From NCBI RefSeq assembly GCF_007846085.1, contig NZ_VOEJ01000005.1, positions 1-64,000 of the forward strand: a DNA stretch of 64,000 nucleotides, in the 5' to 3' direction. A program made the position numbers and the translations under genes. Below are positions 36,601-44,816 of the stretch, in pieces. Below the pieces are notes generated by a model. It saw only the letters and a list, made by a program, of their open reading frames with translations, was not told the origin of the DNA and ran no database searches. The stretch comes from Mucilaginibacter pallidiroseus (GTDB lineage Bacteria; Bacteroidota; Bacteroidia; Sphingobacteriales; Sphingobacteriaceae). The first letter of the stretch is position 1, and every line of letters begins with the position of its first letter.

Positions 36601-38911
36601 ACCTGTGGAAGGCTTTCCAGGCGGCGTTGATAATGCCAGTATTAATGACACCACCGTAGTGCTTTATAAATACACAGATACAGCGATGGAAAAGGTATTA
36701 GGCACAGTACAGGGTACTGGTGGTGGCGATGCCATAAGCTTTTCGCCAAAAAGTAGTTTGGAAGCCAACACAAGGTACAAATTTGTTATAACCTCAAATG
36801 TAAAATCTTATTCCGGGGCTGCCTTTGCACCCTTTGAAGCAACGTTTACAACCGATGCTGCAAAAATTGATTCGAGCCAGTTCCTATATGCTCAATTTAA
36901 GAAAGTTGCCATTCCAGGCACTCAGAATATTAAATACTCGTCGTTGACATTCGGTCCCGATAACAAATTTTATGCGCTTAGGCTCAACGGTATTATTGAA
37001 CGATACGACGTTAACCATGATGATGGTTCACTATCTAATAAAAAAACTATTAGTACACTTTATAATAAGTACGGCGAGCGCACAGCTATTGGTCTAGCAT
37101 TTGATCCCCGTTCTACGTCAAGTCATAATATTTTGTGGGTAACGCACAGCTCCGGGGGCTTTGCCAATGCACCAGCTTTTGATGGCAATATATCCCGCTT
37201 GGAGGGTGATAGTTTACAAATAGAGACGCTTATGGTTACAAAGCTTCCGCGCTCAACCAGAGATCACATGGTTAATAGCCTGGCGTTTGGCCCGGATAGC
37301 GCTTTATATTTTTGCCAGGGCAGCAACAGTTCTGCCGGGGAATATGATAACGATTGGCAACGTAAAGAAAGCTTACTGGCTGGTACGGTAATGCGTTTAG
37401 ATATAAATAAATTAAATGGCTTTTCATTGCCGCTTAACGTGCAAACAAGCGCTGATCAGGCGGTGATCAACAGCGCGCCGGCTGCATTGGCAACCATGAG
37501 CGACGGTACCTACAACCCTTACGGCATTGTTTCACCACTGACCATTTATGCTTCAGGCGTGCGTAACGCATATGACCTTGTATGGCATTCAAACGGCCAG
37601 TTGTATGTACCAACCAACGGGTCTGGAGGGGGTGGTAATTCGCCAGCCTCTGTGAACGGTACCAGGAGGCCCGACGGCACTTTTTATAACGGACCGATGA
37701 TTCCCGCCACCAATAATATTAAAGTGCAGGACGACTGGTTATTCAGGGTTAATCCGGAAATGCCGGTGGGATATTACGGCCACCCTAACCCCCTTCGTGG
37801 TGAATACGTGATTAACCGGGGTTATGCTGATAATCCGTTATACTCGCCAGCTATAGTGGCAGATACACGTTACAGGCCTGCGTTTGATTTTGGCTTGAAT
37901 CATTCGCCTAATGGTGCTTTAGAATATAAAAGCAGCAATTTTAATGGTGCTCTTAAAGGCAAATTGTTAGTTTGCCGTTTTAGCGGCGGTGGTGATATTA
38001 TTGTATTGGAATTGGGATCAAGTATCAAAATTGATAGTGCCGGTAGCAATGGGCAAGCTTACGACATAATTAAATCAACAACAGGATCGGGTAACATGGG
38101 GCTTGTAGGGATGTCGGGCTTTACGAACCCGCTGGATATTGTAGAGGATGTTACTAACGGCAACCTCTACGTCATAGAATATAACTGGAATGACAATACT
38201 AATCTTACCGGACAAATAACGTTGCTAAAAGCACAAGATCAGCCCATTAAACCAATGGGGGTGCTTGCTGTTGCTGCCAGTCCGGAGATTACTGACAGCA
38301 AATCGATGAATAAGAGTCATTGGATAACTATAATGAACAAGGGTGAAGGTATTTTAAAAGTAAAATCAATTCAGCTATATGGTGAAGGAGCTCCGGCTTT
38401 TAAAATTGCAGGTGTACCGTTGCCCACTAATAACGAACCGTTAGCGTTACAAAAAAATAGTGCCCTATCGTTCCGACTAAATGTGACGGGGAAGTGGCTA
38501 AGTAGGGCAATGGCTAACCTACGTATTACAACTGTTGAAGACAGCGTAAAAGAGTTGCATTTCAGCCACAGAACGGCGGCAATCGATACGCCCACTAATG
38601 AGGTCACTAAGACAACTGGATATACCGAAGTTAGCAAAACCGAACGCAAACTTTTGGTATATCCAAACCCCAGCAACGGTGCCCCTATATTTATTAATCT
38701 TAAAAACTTTAATAAAAACGAAGCGGTAAGCTTGTTGCTTTACGACGGGAACGGGCGCTTATTGAAAACGATAAGAGCCGTTACGGATTTGAATGGTGAA
38801 TTTAATACAACGTTTACCATAGAAAAGCAAAACGAATCAGGAAGTTTTTATATAGTAAGGGCTGTTTATGCCTCAGGTTCAAAATATGCAAAACTCATTG
38901 TAACACGCTAA
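33668..38911 (+). CDS. Giant secreted multidomain protein with T9SS sorting domain
   Basis: The 1,747-residue protein has a signal peptide (MKKGLMLFTALFMSAKVFSS). Two tandem jelly-roll/laminin-G-like repeats (about 37-292 and 299-554) share LQLDVKVI.PYNGTQSQQAG and NDKTYIKLG. A BACON domain (about 558-654), a malectin-like domain (658-838), a second BACON (841-946) and an Ig-like domain (947-1064) follow. Next is a sorbosone-dehydrogenase-like beta-propeller (about 1071-1520, RTAIGLAFDPRSTSSHNILWV), then a C-terminal type A sorting domain (LLVYPNPSNGAP and KYAKLIVTR). It is probably exported by type IX secretion, binds polysaccharide and may oxidise sugar; the catalytic role is inferred only from the propeller. 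Confidence 0.85.
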   Translation: MKKGLMLFTALFMSAKVFSSEYVIAPKSHNPQPDTCKPTSTLSCADVKVALPFSLSFDTPASGTILDKNGLGTGFRTVNTYSGARLSEDGQTPIPGVPGYDPSKITLAAGRLQIVANKGIDYLKNNNQLNLLGVQIQSGGKLQLDVKVINPYNGTQSQQAGIWFGLNDKTYIKLGVTGNKVELRKEYNDISSTTSGSANPDQRITGVISGLNTNTVWLRLLIDSVSQTAEGFYSTNGSDYTSSGKTGYTNASVSTSEMGITSGTVYAGLFASYRNGTNPVTYTFDDFSIQSVVIPPFHGCAPISTLPCASLQINLPLALSFDQPIGGTINDKNSQGTGFTTVNTLSGTRNAADGQLSVKQIPGYEPSKIKLAGGQLQLVANKGIDYLTNNNQLNLLGVQVAARGRLQLDVKVIKPYNGTQSQQAGLWYGLNDKTYIKLGITGNKVELRRELNDISSTVVGSLNPDQRITNAISGLNTDTVSLRLVIDSLSQTAEGFYSTNGTTYTSTGKTGYARPGVDISGMGVTSTIVTAGIFASYRNGTSPVNYYFDDFAVSDVSPTQRKLSFSKDTLNFTVIRSGQVIPQSVNLITTPATLAFTLTKTEASWLSLPSNPTSTLTLGAENINAAVPPGNYQALITGTADGYTPASLLINLNVIEGINNKAINVNFQAAQTVPPVEYVVDYGQAYGERTSTSQSVGLVYGWRKRTDNTPINLIGNGRLRTLPEDILLATLFHMQPNHIPGNFSGIKTEGYWELKVPNGTYDATVSVGDGTVSSSPEIHTLNIEGVNAINQFVPKGKAGDIGRFSSNTIRVTVADENLTIDADGGTNTKINFASIIPVTTAPYLYWAAANQNITIEKGTTLNKSFSVVLGSSDNLANAYSVTATYTTNAAPWLTFNSSPSGIQPAISFNYSSANALPLGTYYAKIKATSGAYSSATFTIQLNVVDGTKPYVISSNPSNASINVSLTTVSIAANNLHVPPVEGFPGGVDNASINDTTVVLYKYTDTAMEKVLGTVQGTGGGDAISFSPKSSLEANTRYKFVITSNVKSYSGAAFAPFEATFTTDAAKIDSSQFLYAQFKKVAIPGTQNIKYSSLTFGPDNKFYALRLNGIIERYDVNHDDGSLSNKKTISTLYNKYGERTAIGLAFDPRSTSSHNILWVTHSSGGFANAPAFDGNISRLEGDSLQIETLMVTKLPRSTRDHMVNSLAFGPDSALYFCQGSNSSAGEYDNDWQRKESLLAGTVMRLDINKLNGFSLPLNVQTSADQAVINSAPAALATMSDGTYNPYGIVSPLTIYASGVRNAYDLVWHSNGQLYVPTNGSGGGGNSPASVNGTRRPDGTFYNGPMIPATNNIKVQDDWLFRVNPEMPVGYYGHPNPLRGEYVINRGYADNPLYSPAIVADTRYRPAFDFGLNHSPNGALEYKSSNFNGALKGKLLVCRFSGGGDIIVLELGSSIKIDSAGSNGQAYDIIKSTTGSGNMGLVGMSGFTNPLDIVEDVTNGNLYVIEYNWNDNTNLTGQITLLKAQDQPIKPMGVLAVAASPEITDSKSMNKSHWITIMNKGEGILKVKSIQLYGEGAPAFKIAGVPLPTNNEPLALQKNSALSFRLNVTGKWLSRAMANLRITTVEDSVKELHFSHRTAAIDTPTNEVTKTTGYTEVSKTERKLLVYPNPSNGAPIFINLKNFNKNEAVSLLLYDGNGRLLKTIRAVTDLNGEFNTTFTIEKQNESGSFYIVRAVYASGSKYAKLIVTR

Positions 38912-39330
38912 ACAACATCAGCATGAACTCAGCCTGCCGATTTACGATGTAAATAACTAATCTTACGCTAACCTTTGTTAATCGATACTATGTATTTGCT
39001 CCACTAGATCGATAGAAAGCCAAACTTAAACCATTCCTAATCGACTAACTATACAGCATGGGACCGCTAAAATAAATTTTAAAAGAGCTCACGAAGACTT
39101 GAAAAAGCTGGAGGAATACATATCTTGCATAAAATAGGGCTTATTCCTGAGATATGATTCATCAAACGCCGATGTGCAATAAAGCATGCGAGCATTTCTA
39201 CACGAAACTTAGGCGAAATCATGAAAATCAGACGGCTGACATGCCGGGTGGCATTTATTATTAACTGAAGACAACGCTTAATTAAACGTTATCTTCAGCC
39301 ATAAACCCACAAGTATTTAAAACGATAAAA
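38912..39330. other. Intergenic region with two palindromes
   Basis: Between the convergent secreted-protein gene and the HTH gene there is no recognised gene. A short frame (INFKRAHEDLKKLEEYISCI near 39075-39145) looks coding but has no start. Two hairpins lie at 39241-39254 and 39265-39298. Confidence 0.5.
39265..39298. repeat. 34-bp near-perfect palindrome
   Basis: CTGAAGACAACGCTTAA and TTAAACGTTATCTTCAG pair at 15 of 17 positions with no loop. A smaller ATGCC-gggt-GGCAT hairpin precedes it (39241-39254). It lies 33 bp beyond the HTH gene stop. It could be a terminator, although the T-run is poor, or a protein-binding site. Confidence 0.6.
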
Positions 39331-39702
39331 CTAGCTTAAACATAAACTATCATTTTTAGTAACGCACCTTAACAGTAGTTGCTGATGCTTTTCCAACAGG
39401 TCAATGTATTTATCTTTCCAAAGCTCATCTTCGATTGATTGATTTTGAGCACTGATTGAGTTTGGAGAATATTGCTTAATTGGAACATCAAATTCTTCGG
39501 ATGTAAAATATTCCGGGAATTCGCTACTAAAATCATGTCTGATAACTCTTCCAATTTTTAAAATCACCTCATATTTGAGGTGCTTATTTTGAAAGTAGTT
39601 ATATATTGATCTTCTATTTACATTTAGAGCTTGAGCGAGCTCAGTAATGCTAAAACCGTTTTTCCTTACCAGGTATTCGGTTATTTGCCCGTTGTGTTTT
39701 TC
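39331..39702 (-). CDS. Small HTH regulator, paralogue 1 of 5
   Basis: The protein has about 123 residues from the ATG at 39700-39702 (MEKHNGQITEYLVRKNGF). An N-terminal helix-turn-helix (SITELAQALNVNRRSIYNYF, about 20-40) is followed by the conserved ILKIGRVIRHDFSSEFPEYF. A variable linker and a C-terminal amphipathic helix (WKDKYIDLLEKHQQLL) complete it; the helix could mediate dimerisation. No signal or membrane segment is present. It is very close to paralogue 4. TATGTTTG about 20 bp upstream of the start matches the -7 consensus. The target is unknown. Confidence 0.85.
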   Translation of the reverse strand, partial: EKHNGQITEYLVRKNGFSITELAQALNVNRRSIYNYFQNKHLKYEVILKIGRVIRHDFSSEFPEYFTSEEFDVPIKQYSPNSISAQNQSIEDELWKDKYIDLLEKHQQLLLRCVTKNDSLCLS

Positions 39703-39959
39703 CATGTTAGTGTGTAACAAACATAGCAATTAATGCCACTTAAACTTTATACATTTCCGCCAGCTGAAAGCACTTTAACAACTATTAGTTAATACCTAGT
39801 GTTATATTTACAACAACAACCATTCAAATTGTATTATTAAGATAAAACCAATACACAAAATTAACCTGCCTTACCTATAAGAGAAGGCCATTGTAACAAT
39901 CGTGGTACAATTAATTTTTGGTTAAATAAAAACGAAAATAGTTCCTAACAATTGCTCAC

Positions 39960-40037
39960 CTTTACATTAATCTCAGAACGGGGGTTCTTTGATCAAGATT
40001 TAAACTTCTTAGCTGTAGTAGGCTTGGAAGTTTTTTT
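39960..40037 (+). ncRNA. Candidate two-hairpin small RNA
   Basis: AGAAC-GGGG-GTTCT (39975-39988) is followed 13 bp later by AAACTTC ... GAAGTTTTTTT (40002-40037), a stem with a run of seven Ts. Two hairpins with a terminal T-run in a gene-free region fit a short RNA of about 75 nt. No clear promoter is seen, so this is a candidate only. Confidence 0.3.
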
Positions 40038-40090
40038 GTTTAAGACAACTTTTGACAAGGTGCGTCGTATAAAAGTTAAATTTTGATTAG

Positions 40091-40126
40091 AAGCCCTAAA
40101 TTGCCTGGCTTAGCGGCCGGGCTTTT
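40091..40126 (+). terminator. Terminator-like nested hairpin
   Basis: AAGCCC ... GGGCTTTTT with an inner GCC ... GGC stem makes a nested hairpin with a T-run. The transcript it would end is not known; a second short RNA between 40040 and 40126 is possible. Confidence 0.5.
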
Positions 40127-40788
40127 TATGCCTGATGAAATTGTAATTAATCTGAACGTTTTTAATCCAATTTGTCTGATTAACTATCCAATTACCCATC
40201 TCGTCAAAAATCAAGCGTTACACTTAAGACGATCTGACTTTTTTTATACCGTTGTTGACAGAGGCATTCAATTGAACCTACATGTTAAAGGGGCAAAGTT
40301 ATCAAGACTACGCTACTTGATTGCATTTAGCACTACCCTATCAAACGCCGTTAATATTTCTTTGTAAAGACATCCATGAATCAGGAAATCTTTCTGCGCC
40401 GATGTTAGGCAACTATAGGGTGAATTGTTTGACTGATATGAATAGTTAGCTAGTTGATTGCTAGCGAAAGCTCTCATATCCGCTTCACAAACCTAAAAAC
40501 TCCCTGTTTTACCCAAAAGTATGATGTCTAAATGCAAATAAAGAAAACACACTTTGCAAAAAAGATATTTTTAGGAATTGGATTATCATGATAAGATTAA
40601 TCCAACTTGAAAGCAATCATTTCGGGCGCACAAAAACTGGACGTATTAGGAATGCGATTAATGTACAGATTCCGTACTGGGCAGCATGTACCCATTACTG
40701 ACGCAAAATTAAGCGAGAGATTTGTTGACTAAATGCCAGTACACATGGGGGACTGGGTTGTCCGGATTTCAGATTATTCAAGTCAAAA

Positions 40789-41826
40789 TCATCCGGTAAA
40801 CATTAACCGGATGTATTGCTTTGTCCGGTTTCCGCTAAAAAGCAACAGCGATTTGGACACCATAGACAATTGTAAAAAGCAGCATATTACTGATGCTGTA
40901 TATATAAATGCGTAACTAAGTAACAAGTTAGGAATTTGCTCTTTGATATTAATCTTAATAAATATGATATGATAAAAATATATCCATAAAGAATTCCTGG
41001 AGATAAAACGTATTAGAAGGTTTAAAGTTGGCCAGGAGGCTATAACTTTATGCGCAGTTGGACTAATCAAATAACAGATAATGCAAAGCATTAGGCTGTA
41101 ACTTAAATAATATAGTTGTGGCGGATATTTAAAATGTTGCGTTGCGGGGATAGAGCCTGTTATATGTAGGAAATAAAACGCGTATCCAATAAATAATAAT
41201 ATTGCACTAATTAATACATAACATATTTGATTCAAGTTGAATGATAAGAGCCTTGTTCCTAAACTGAAGATCAATGTGTAGAAAATGCCATAGAATACTA
41301 TTGAACTGAAGTATAAATAATGTTTAGCCCCAAGAATCACCTTCCATTCAATCAGTAAAAGGAACTCATAACTTAAAAAACAGCAGAGTAGTATGATCAG
41401 GTAAGTATTATTACTTCTCAGCTTTTTATTGAAGCGATCAACTAGGGGGGCTAAGGCTGATGTTATTATAAAAACCCGAAAAATCCAGACAAAGCCAATA
41501 CCCGAAATGAATGTATAACTGTGAAAAACGTTGGCAAACGTTAGTTTATCAAATTTTAACTCAAACATTGTTAAGCATAAAAAGTATAAGGTAAGGAATG
41601 TCCACGCTGGATATACCAATCTTTTTACACGCTTTGCAACAAAATCAATAGGATTAAGCTTTTTTGGCTGAAGTGAATGCGTTAACCCCGAAACAAGTAC
41701 CATTAGCGGTACGTCAAAATTGCGCAACTGAAATAACCATGGTGGTGGATATAAATGGGCGAGTATAATAAGTGATAAGCCTAAAAACCTGAGAAAATCA
41801 ATAACCTCATTACGGTCAGTCTGCAT
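40789..41826 (-). CDS. Acyltransferase 3 family membrane protein
   Basis: The 345-residue protein has about ten membrane helices. The N-terminal acyltransferase-3 pattern FLRFLGLSLIILAHL includes the conserved His. LMVLVSGL, a cytoplasmic FVAKRVKRLVYPAW and WIYFYHIIFIKI near the end fit the OafA/YrhL-like group that adds acetyl or other acyl groups to surface sugars. It is an orphan in a gene-poor region, but could modify the polysaccharide made by the locus beyond 51,221. Confidence 0.82.
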   Translation of the reverse strand: MQTDRNEVIDFLRFLGLSLIILAHLYPPPWLFQLRNFDVPLMVLVSGLTHSLQPKKLNPIDFVAKRVKRLVYPAWTFLTLYFLCLTMFELKFDKLTFANVFHSYTFISGIGFVWIFRVFIITSALAPLVDRFNKKLRSNNTYLIILLCCFLSYEFLLLIEWKVILGAKHYLYFSSIVFYGIFYTLIFSLGTRLLSFNLNQICYVLISAILLFIGYAFYFLHITGSIPATQHFKYPPQLYYLSYSLMLCIICYLISPTAHKVIASWPTLNLLIRFISRNSLWIYFYHIIFIKINIKEQIPNLLLSYAFIYTASVICCFLQLSMVSKSLLLFSGNRTKQYIRLMFTG

Positions 41827-42317
41827 ATTTATATCGGATAAGTTAAGTCTTTGGTCAAAAATATTTAAATAAGCGGCCGGTTGTAACCGTTATGTCATTA
41901 TGGTCAATTTTTGTAAACTATGCTCATAAAAAGGACATGCCCTGTGCGCAGTCTATAGCCACGAAGTAGTTGTACTTGCTTAAATTGCAACACATCAAGC
42001 AGTGTATGGGATACTACAAGTAAAGCCACTGCGTTACAAAAAAGTGCCTGCGAAGGATTGGAGATTACATGATTGAGGGAATGTATACACTGTGTACGTT
42101 AAACACTTCATATTAAAGGGTCATGTTTACGTGTATATTATAGAATATAAAGAATTGCAATTTCTCACTATTTGAACATAATTGACATCTGTCGAACCCG
42201 TCCTATAGGTAATTTTAAAATTATGAGTGTGAATTTGTGGGAATATTGTTGTCAACTTCATTTTGATCGATAAATGTGGCATTGCTTTGGTGGATGTGTG
42301 ATCATCAACACTAAACA
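41827..42317. other. Intergenic region, no gene seen
   Basis: 491 bp of AT-rich sequence upstream of both the acyltransferase and HTH paralogue 2. I see no conserved frame, clear promoter or terminator. Confidence 0.5.
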
Positions 42318-42680
42318 ATGAACAATTACCACCACGGCCAATTAGTAGAGTATACTATAAGAAAAAATGGTTACAATTTAACAGACTTAGCAAATAAGCT
42401 CAACGTTAACCGAAGAACGATATACAATTGGTTTCAACAACCTAACCTTAAAATCTCTATCATTATTGCCATTGGCAATGTTATAAGACATGATTTTTCT
42501 CAGGATTTACCGGGCATATTAGAGGATAAAGACTTCAGCTTTAATAGGCCTGTAGTAAAAAGCTATAATAAGTCGAATGAGAACGACTGGATGGATAAAT
42601 ACTTGACGTTGTTGGAACAGTACAATAAAGTTTTAACGGCAATGGTTGATGACCAAGAAAAACCCATGCTTGTTATGTAA
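42318..42680 (+). CDS. Small HTH regulator, paralogue 2 of 5
   Basis: The 120-residue protein starts MNNYHHGQLVEYTIRKNGY. The HTH segment is NLTDLANKLNVNRRTIYNWF, then AIGNVIRHDFSQDLPG, a linker, and the C-terminal helix WMDKYLTLLEQYNKVL. Every conserved block of the family is present. It is on the opposite strand to paralogues 1, 3 and 4. Confidence 0.85.
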   Translation: MNNYHHGQLVEYTIRKNGYNLTDLANKLNVNRRTIYNWFQQPNLKISIIIAIGNVIRHDFSQDLPGILEDKDFSFNRPVVKSYNKSNENDWMDKYLTLLEQYNKVLTAMVDDQEKPMLVM

Positions 42681-42830
42681 TGGTGCATATTGATTTGCAT
42701 TCATTACACATTCACAAGTTTCGGTAGTCTGACCAATGCTTAGTCAATCAGTAAGCACTTTTGAGGCTGCTTTATGGTAACGCTGAGTTCGTTGGTTAAC
42801 ACATGCGGAGGCAGAACTTAACTGAATCTG
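42681..42830. other. Intergenic, nothing seen
   Basis: 150 bp of AT-rich sequence before the amber-interrupted frame; no signal recognised. Confidence 0.4.
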
Positions 42831-43091
42831 ATGATAAATATAATTTTAACATTAGATTTAGTTAATACGCAAAAGCAAAGGAAGATCATTCATAAAGCAC
42901 AATCATATTTGGCACAACTGGGAAACACGGACCAATAGCGTCTGAATGGTGTGGTCCGCGCTGTTGAAGATCTAATAGCCCATCCAACATTTCGCGATGT
43001 AACTGGACTTTCAACTTTGACTGGTAAAAGTCCGTATGTATTGATGTCGCTTAAAACATATTTAGGCGAATTTCTTATATACCATCTTTGA
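42831..43091 (+). pseudogene. Small ORF with an in-frame amber codon
   Basis: From ATG 42831 the frame reads MINIILTLDLVNTQKQRKII then HKAQSYLAQLGNTDQ, TAG (42936-42938), then RLNGVVRAVEDLIAHPTFRD and VTGLSTLTGKSPYVLMSLKT to TGA 43089-43091. Both halves look coding and share a frame. Apart from the TAG it would be an 86-residue helical protein of unknown family. It is most simply a recent nonsense mutation; stop-codon read-through is a less likely alternative. Confidence 0.5.
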
Positions 43092-43430
43092 AAAGAAGTG
43101 AAACTTTTTCAACTGCACCGCCATAAAGTGGAGAACAATTAAAAAAGAGAGAGGAAATAATAAAAATCCACATTTACAAACGAAACACCTCTGATACCGA
43201 CCACAACAGTTATGTAATTGTCAAATTCGCGAAACTTAAGTACATAAATCCGATGACCCTGCAAAATTTTGCCTAAATTATAAGGTAAGTAACACTATGA
43301 ATATTGACAAACAAATTGATAATGTGGATAGTACAAAATAATGCTCGGATATTAACAAATAAAGTTGATTGATAACCAACAGAGCAACCGCAAACTTGAA
43401 TTGTTATAAATTGTTCTATATCGATGTCTC
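43092..43430. other. Intergenic, possible coding remnant
   Basis: A frame at about 43127-43275 (ending YVIVKFAKLKYINPMTLQNF then A-TAA) is open and coding-like but has no start codon. Nothing else is recognised. Confidence 0.3.
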
Positions 43431-43757
43431 TTAATTAGTAATTGTTCGTTTAGCATATTGGACGTTACTCGGGAAAAGCAGATCCTGTAGGCTCGTGTCT
43501 CCATCCATCCAACTCCTGGCGTCCATAGCCGATTGCCAAAGTACATTATCCGGGCTGTTCATTAACAACTCCTCGTCTGTTAAGTAAGCTGAGTTGATCC
43601 ACGCTATAGATCTTTTTAATCTAATGACATCCAGCATGATTTTTATCTTGGCAATGTTGTCATTTCCAAATGCATCATATGGTGAACACTTAAGCATGTT
43701 TTCTTCTAATTCTAATACCGACTTTTCAATTTCCTGTTCACTTCTTATCATGGACAC
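43431..43757 (-). CDS. Hypothetical protein downstream of the HTH-receiver gene
   Basis: The 108-residue soluble acidic protein starts MSMIRSEQEIEKSVLELEEN. The N-terminal half is a likely coiled coil (EIEKSVLELEENML) followed by AFGNDNIAKIKIMLDVIRLK; the C-terminal half is Trp-containing. I do not recognise the family with certainty. It starts 18 bp after the HTH-receiver gene on the same strand, so the two are probably co-transcribed and may act together. Confidence 0.6.
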   Translation of the reverse strand: MSMIRSEQEIEKSVLELEENMLKCSPYDAFGNDNIAKIKIMLDVIRLKRSIAWINSAYLTDEELLMNSPDNVLWQSAMDARSWMDGDTSLQDLLFPSNVQYAKRTITN

Positions 43758-43775
43758 AATTATTAGTGTTTTTAC

Positions 43776-44417
43776 TTACAAAATAGATGCCACCTCATCT
43801 CTATTTACTGGTTTGGTTAGTATATCGCTTACCAAAGGATGCGCTTTGTATCGTTCGATTTCGGAATGGAAAATAGACGACGTGAGAACATGTATTTTGA
43901 TCTGACGAAGCGGATCAATGTTTAACCGATGAAATTGTTCCAAAAAATGTCCACCATTCATAATCGGCATTTGCAAATCAAGGAATATGTGCTTCGGCAG
44001 TTTATCAGGACTATTAAAACAAAGTTCTAATAATTTATTTATGGCCAACTCACCATTAGCAAATGTATTAAGTTCTACGTTAACTAACAATTGTTTCAGC
44101 GTCAGTTTAAAAACCTGTATATCCATCTCCGAATCGTCAATCAAAAAGACTGATGCATAATCATTTAAAGCTGAGTCAATCTTATGGTTGTTGATATATA
44201 TTTCTCGTGCAAGTCGATCTTCTTCGGGAAATTCTAAAGAAAAATCATGTTCGATAAGCCGCCCTATTGTTGCAATAACTGCCCACTTTAAATTGGGATT
44301 TGATAGTAGCCTATCAACAGTTATCTTATTTAAACTCAATAAAGCTGATAAACTTTCGGCTTTTAAACCTTTACGAATTAAAACCTTTTTTACGATCTCT
44401 CCATTATGCTTTTCCAT
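43776..44417 (-). CDS. HTH-receiver fusion (paralogue 3 of 5 with C-terminal REC domain)
   Basis: The 213-residue protein starts MEKHNGEIVKKVLIRKG. Residues 1-65 match the small HTH family, including IGRLIEHDFSLEFPE, although the recognition-helix region (LSLNKITVDRLLSN) has diverged from NVNRR.IYN. Residues about 88-213 are a complete receiver domain: acidic pair D94/D95, phospho-acceptor D147 (FLDLQMP), T179 and K202 (LTKPV). Most response regulators have the receiver first; here it replaces the C-terminal helix of the family. Phosphorylation could control the HTH part. No histidine kinase is adjacent. Confidence 0.88.
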   Translation of the reverse strand: MEKHNGEIVKKVLIRKGLKAESLSALLSLNKITVDRLLSNPNLKWAVIATIGRLIEHDFSLEFPEEDRLAREIYINNHKIDSALNDYASVFLIDDSEMDIQVFKLTLKQLLVNVELNTFANGELAINKLLELCFNSPDKLPKHIFLDLQMPIMNGGHFLEQFHRLNIDPLRQIKIHVLTSSIFHSEIERYKAHPLVSDILTKPVNRDEVASIL

Positions 44418-44816
44418 TGTAACAGGCTATCAGGAATTAATTGACCCACAGGTTCACTTATAAGGCAATTTTTTGTGTGAAGTTAGCACTTTCCTTAAAT
44501 TATAAATAAACTTAGTACTGATTTGTTTGGACAAAACAACACTAAATAGTAAATGTCAAAATTTGACAAATAGAATAGGTATACATAATCGCAGCCAACA
44601 TTTGCATCAGATAAACCTACTCATAATGAATGCTTAAAACGTGAGTTAGTTTGAACTATAATGCGGAAGTACATTTTAACGGAGTATGCCAAAATCACAT
44701 CGACTCAAATCCATGTATAAGCACAAATGCCCTTGTAGAGATAGCAGTTGTAGGTTATTGAATGTCTCGATTAAACAGATTTGATAAGTGGTCAATCAAT
44801 AGGTCTAAAATAGCCA
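44418..44816. other. Intergenic region with a TGTCAAAATTTGACA palindrome
   Basis: 399 bp between HTH paralogues 3 and 4. The only structure seen is a perfect 15-bp palindrome at 44555-44569. No coding frame is recognised. Confidence 0.5.
44555..44569. promoter_or_regulatory. Perfect palindrome upstream of the HTH-receiver gene
   Basis: TGTCAAAATTTGACA is perfectly symmetric about its central base, 138 bp upstream of the HTH-receiver start. It is a plausible operator for a dimeric HTH protein, but the same word was not found upstream of the other paralogues. Confidence 0.35.

Larger units (their letters stand above)
39703..40788. other. 1.1-kb AT-rich region with possible small RNAs
   Basis: No protein gene is convincing here. 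Two terminator-like hairpins (40002-40037 and 40091-40126) and an AGAAC-GGGG-GTTCT hairpin (39975-39988) occur close together. An 8-bp inverted repeat (TTGGATTA ... TAATCCAA) lies near 40577-40605. An apparent 94-codon frame at 40083-40367 covers the terminator and is probably not coding. Confidence 0.45.

Noticed and set aside
40083..40367. 94-codon plus-strand frame
   Set aside because: It begins at a TTG inside a terminator-like hairpin and its product looks random.
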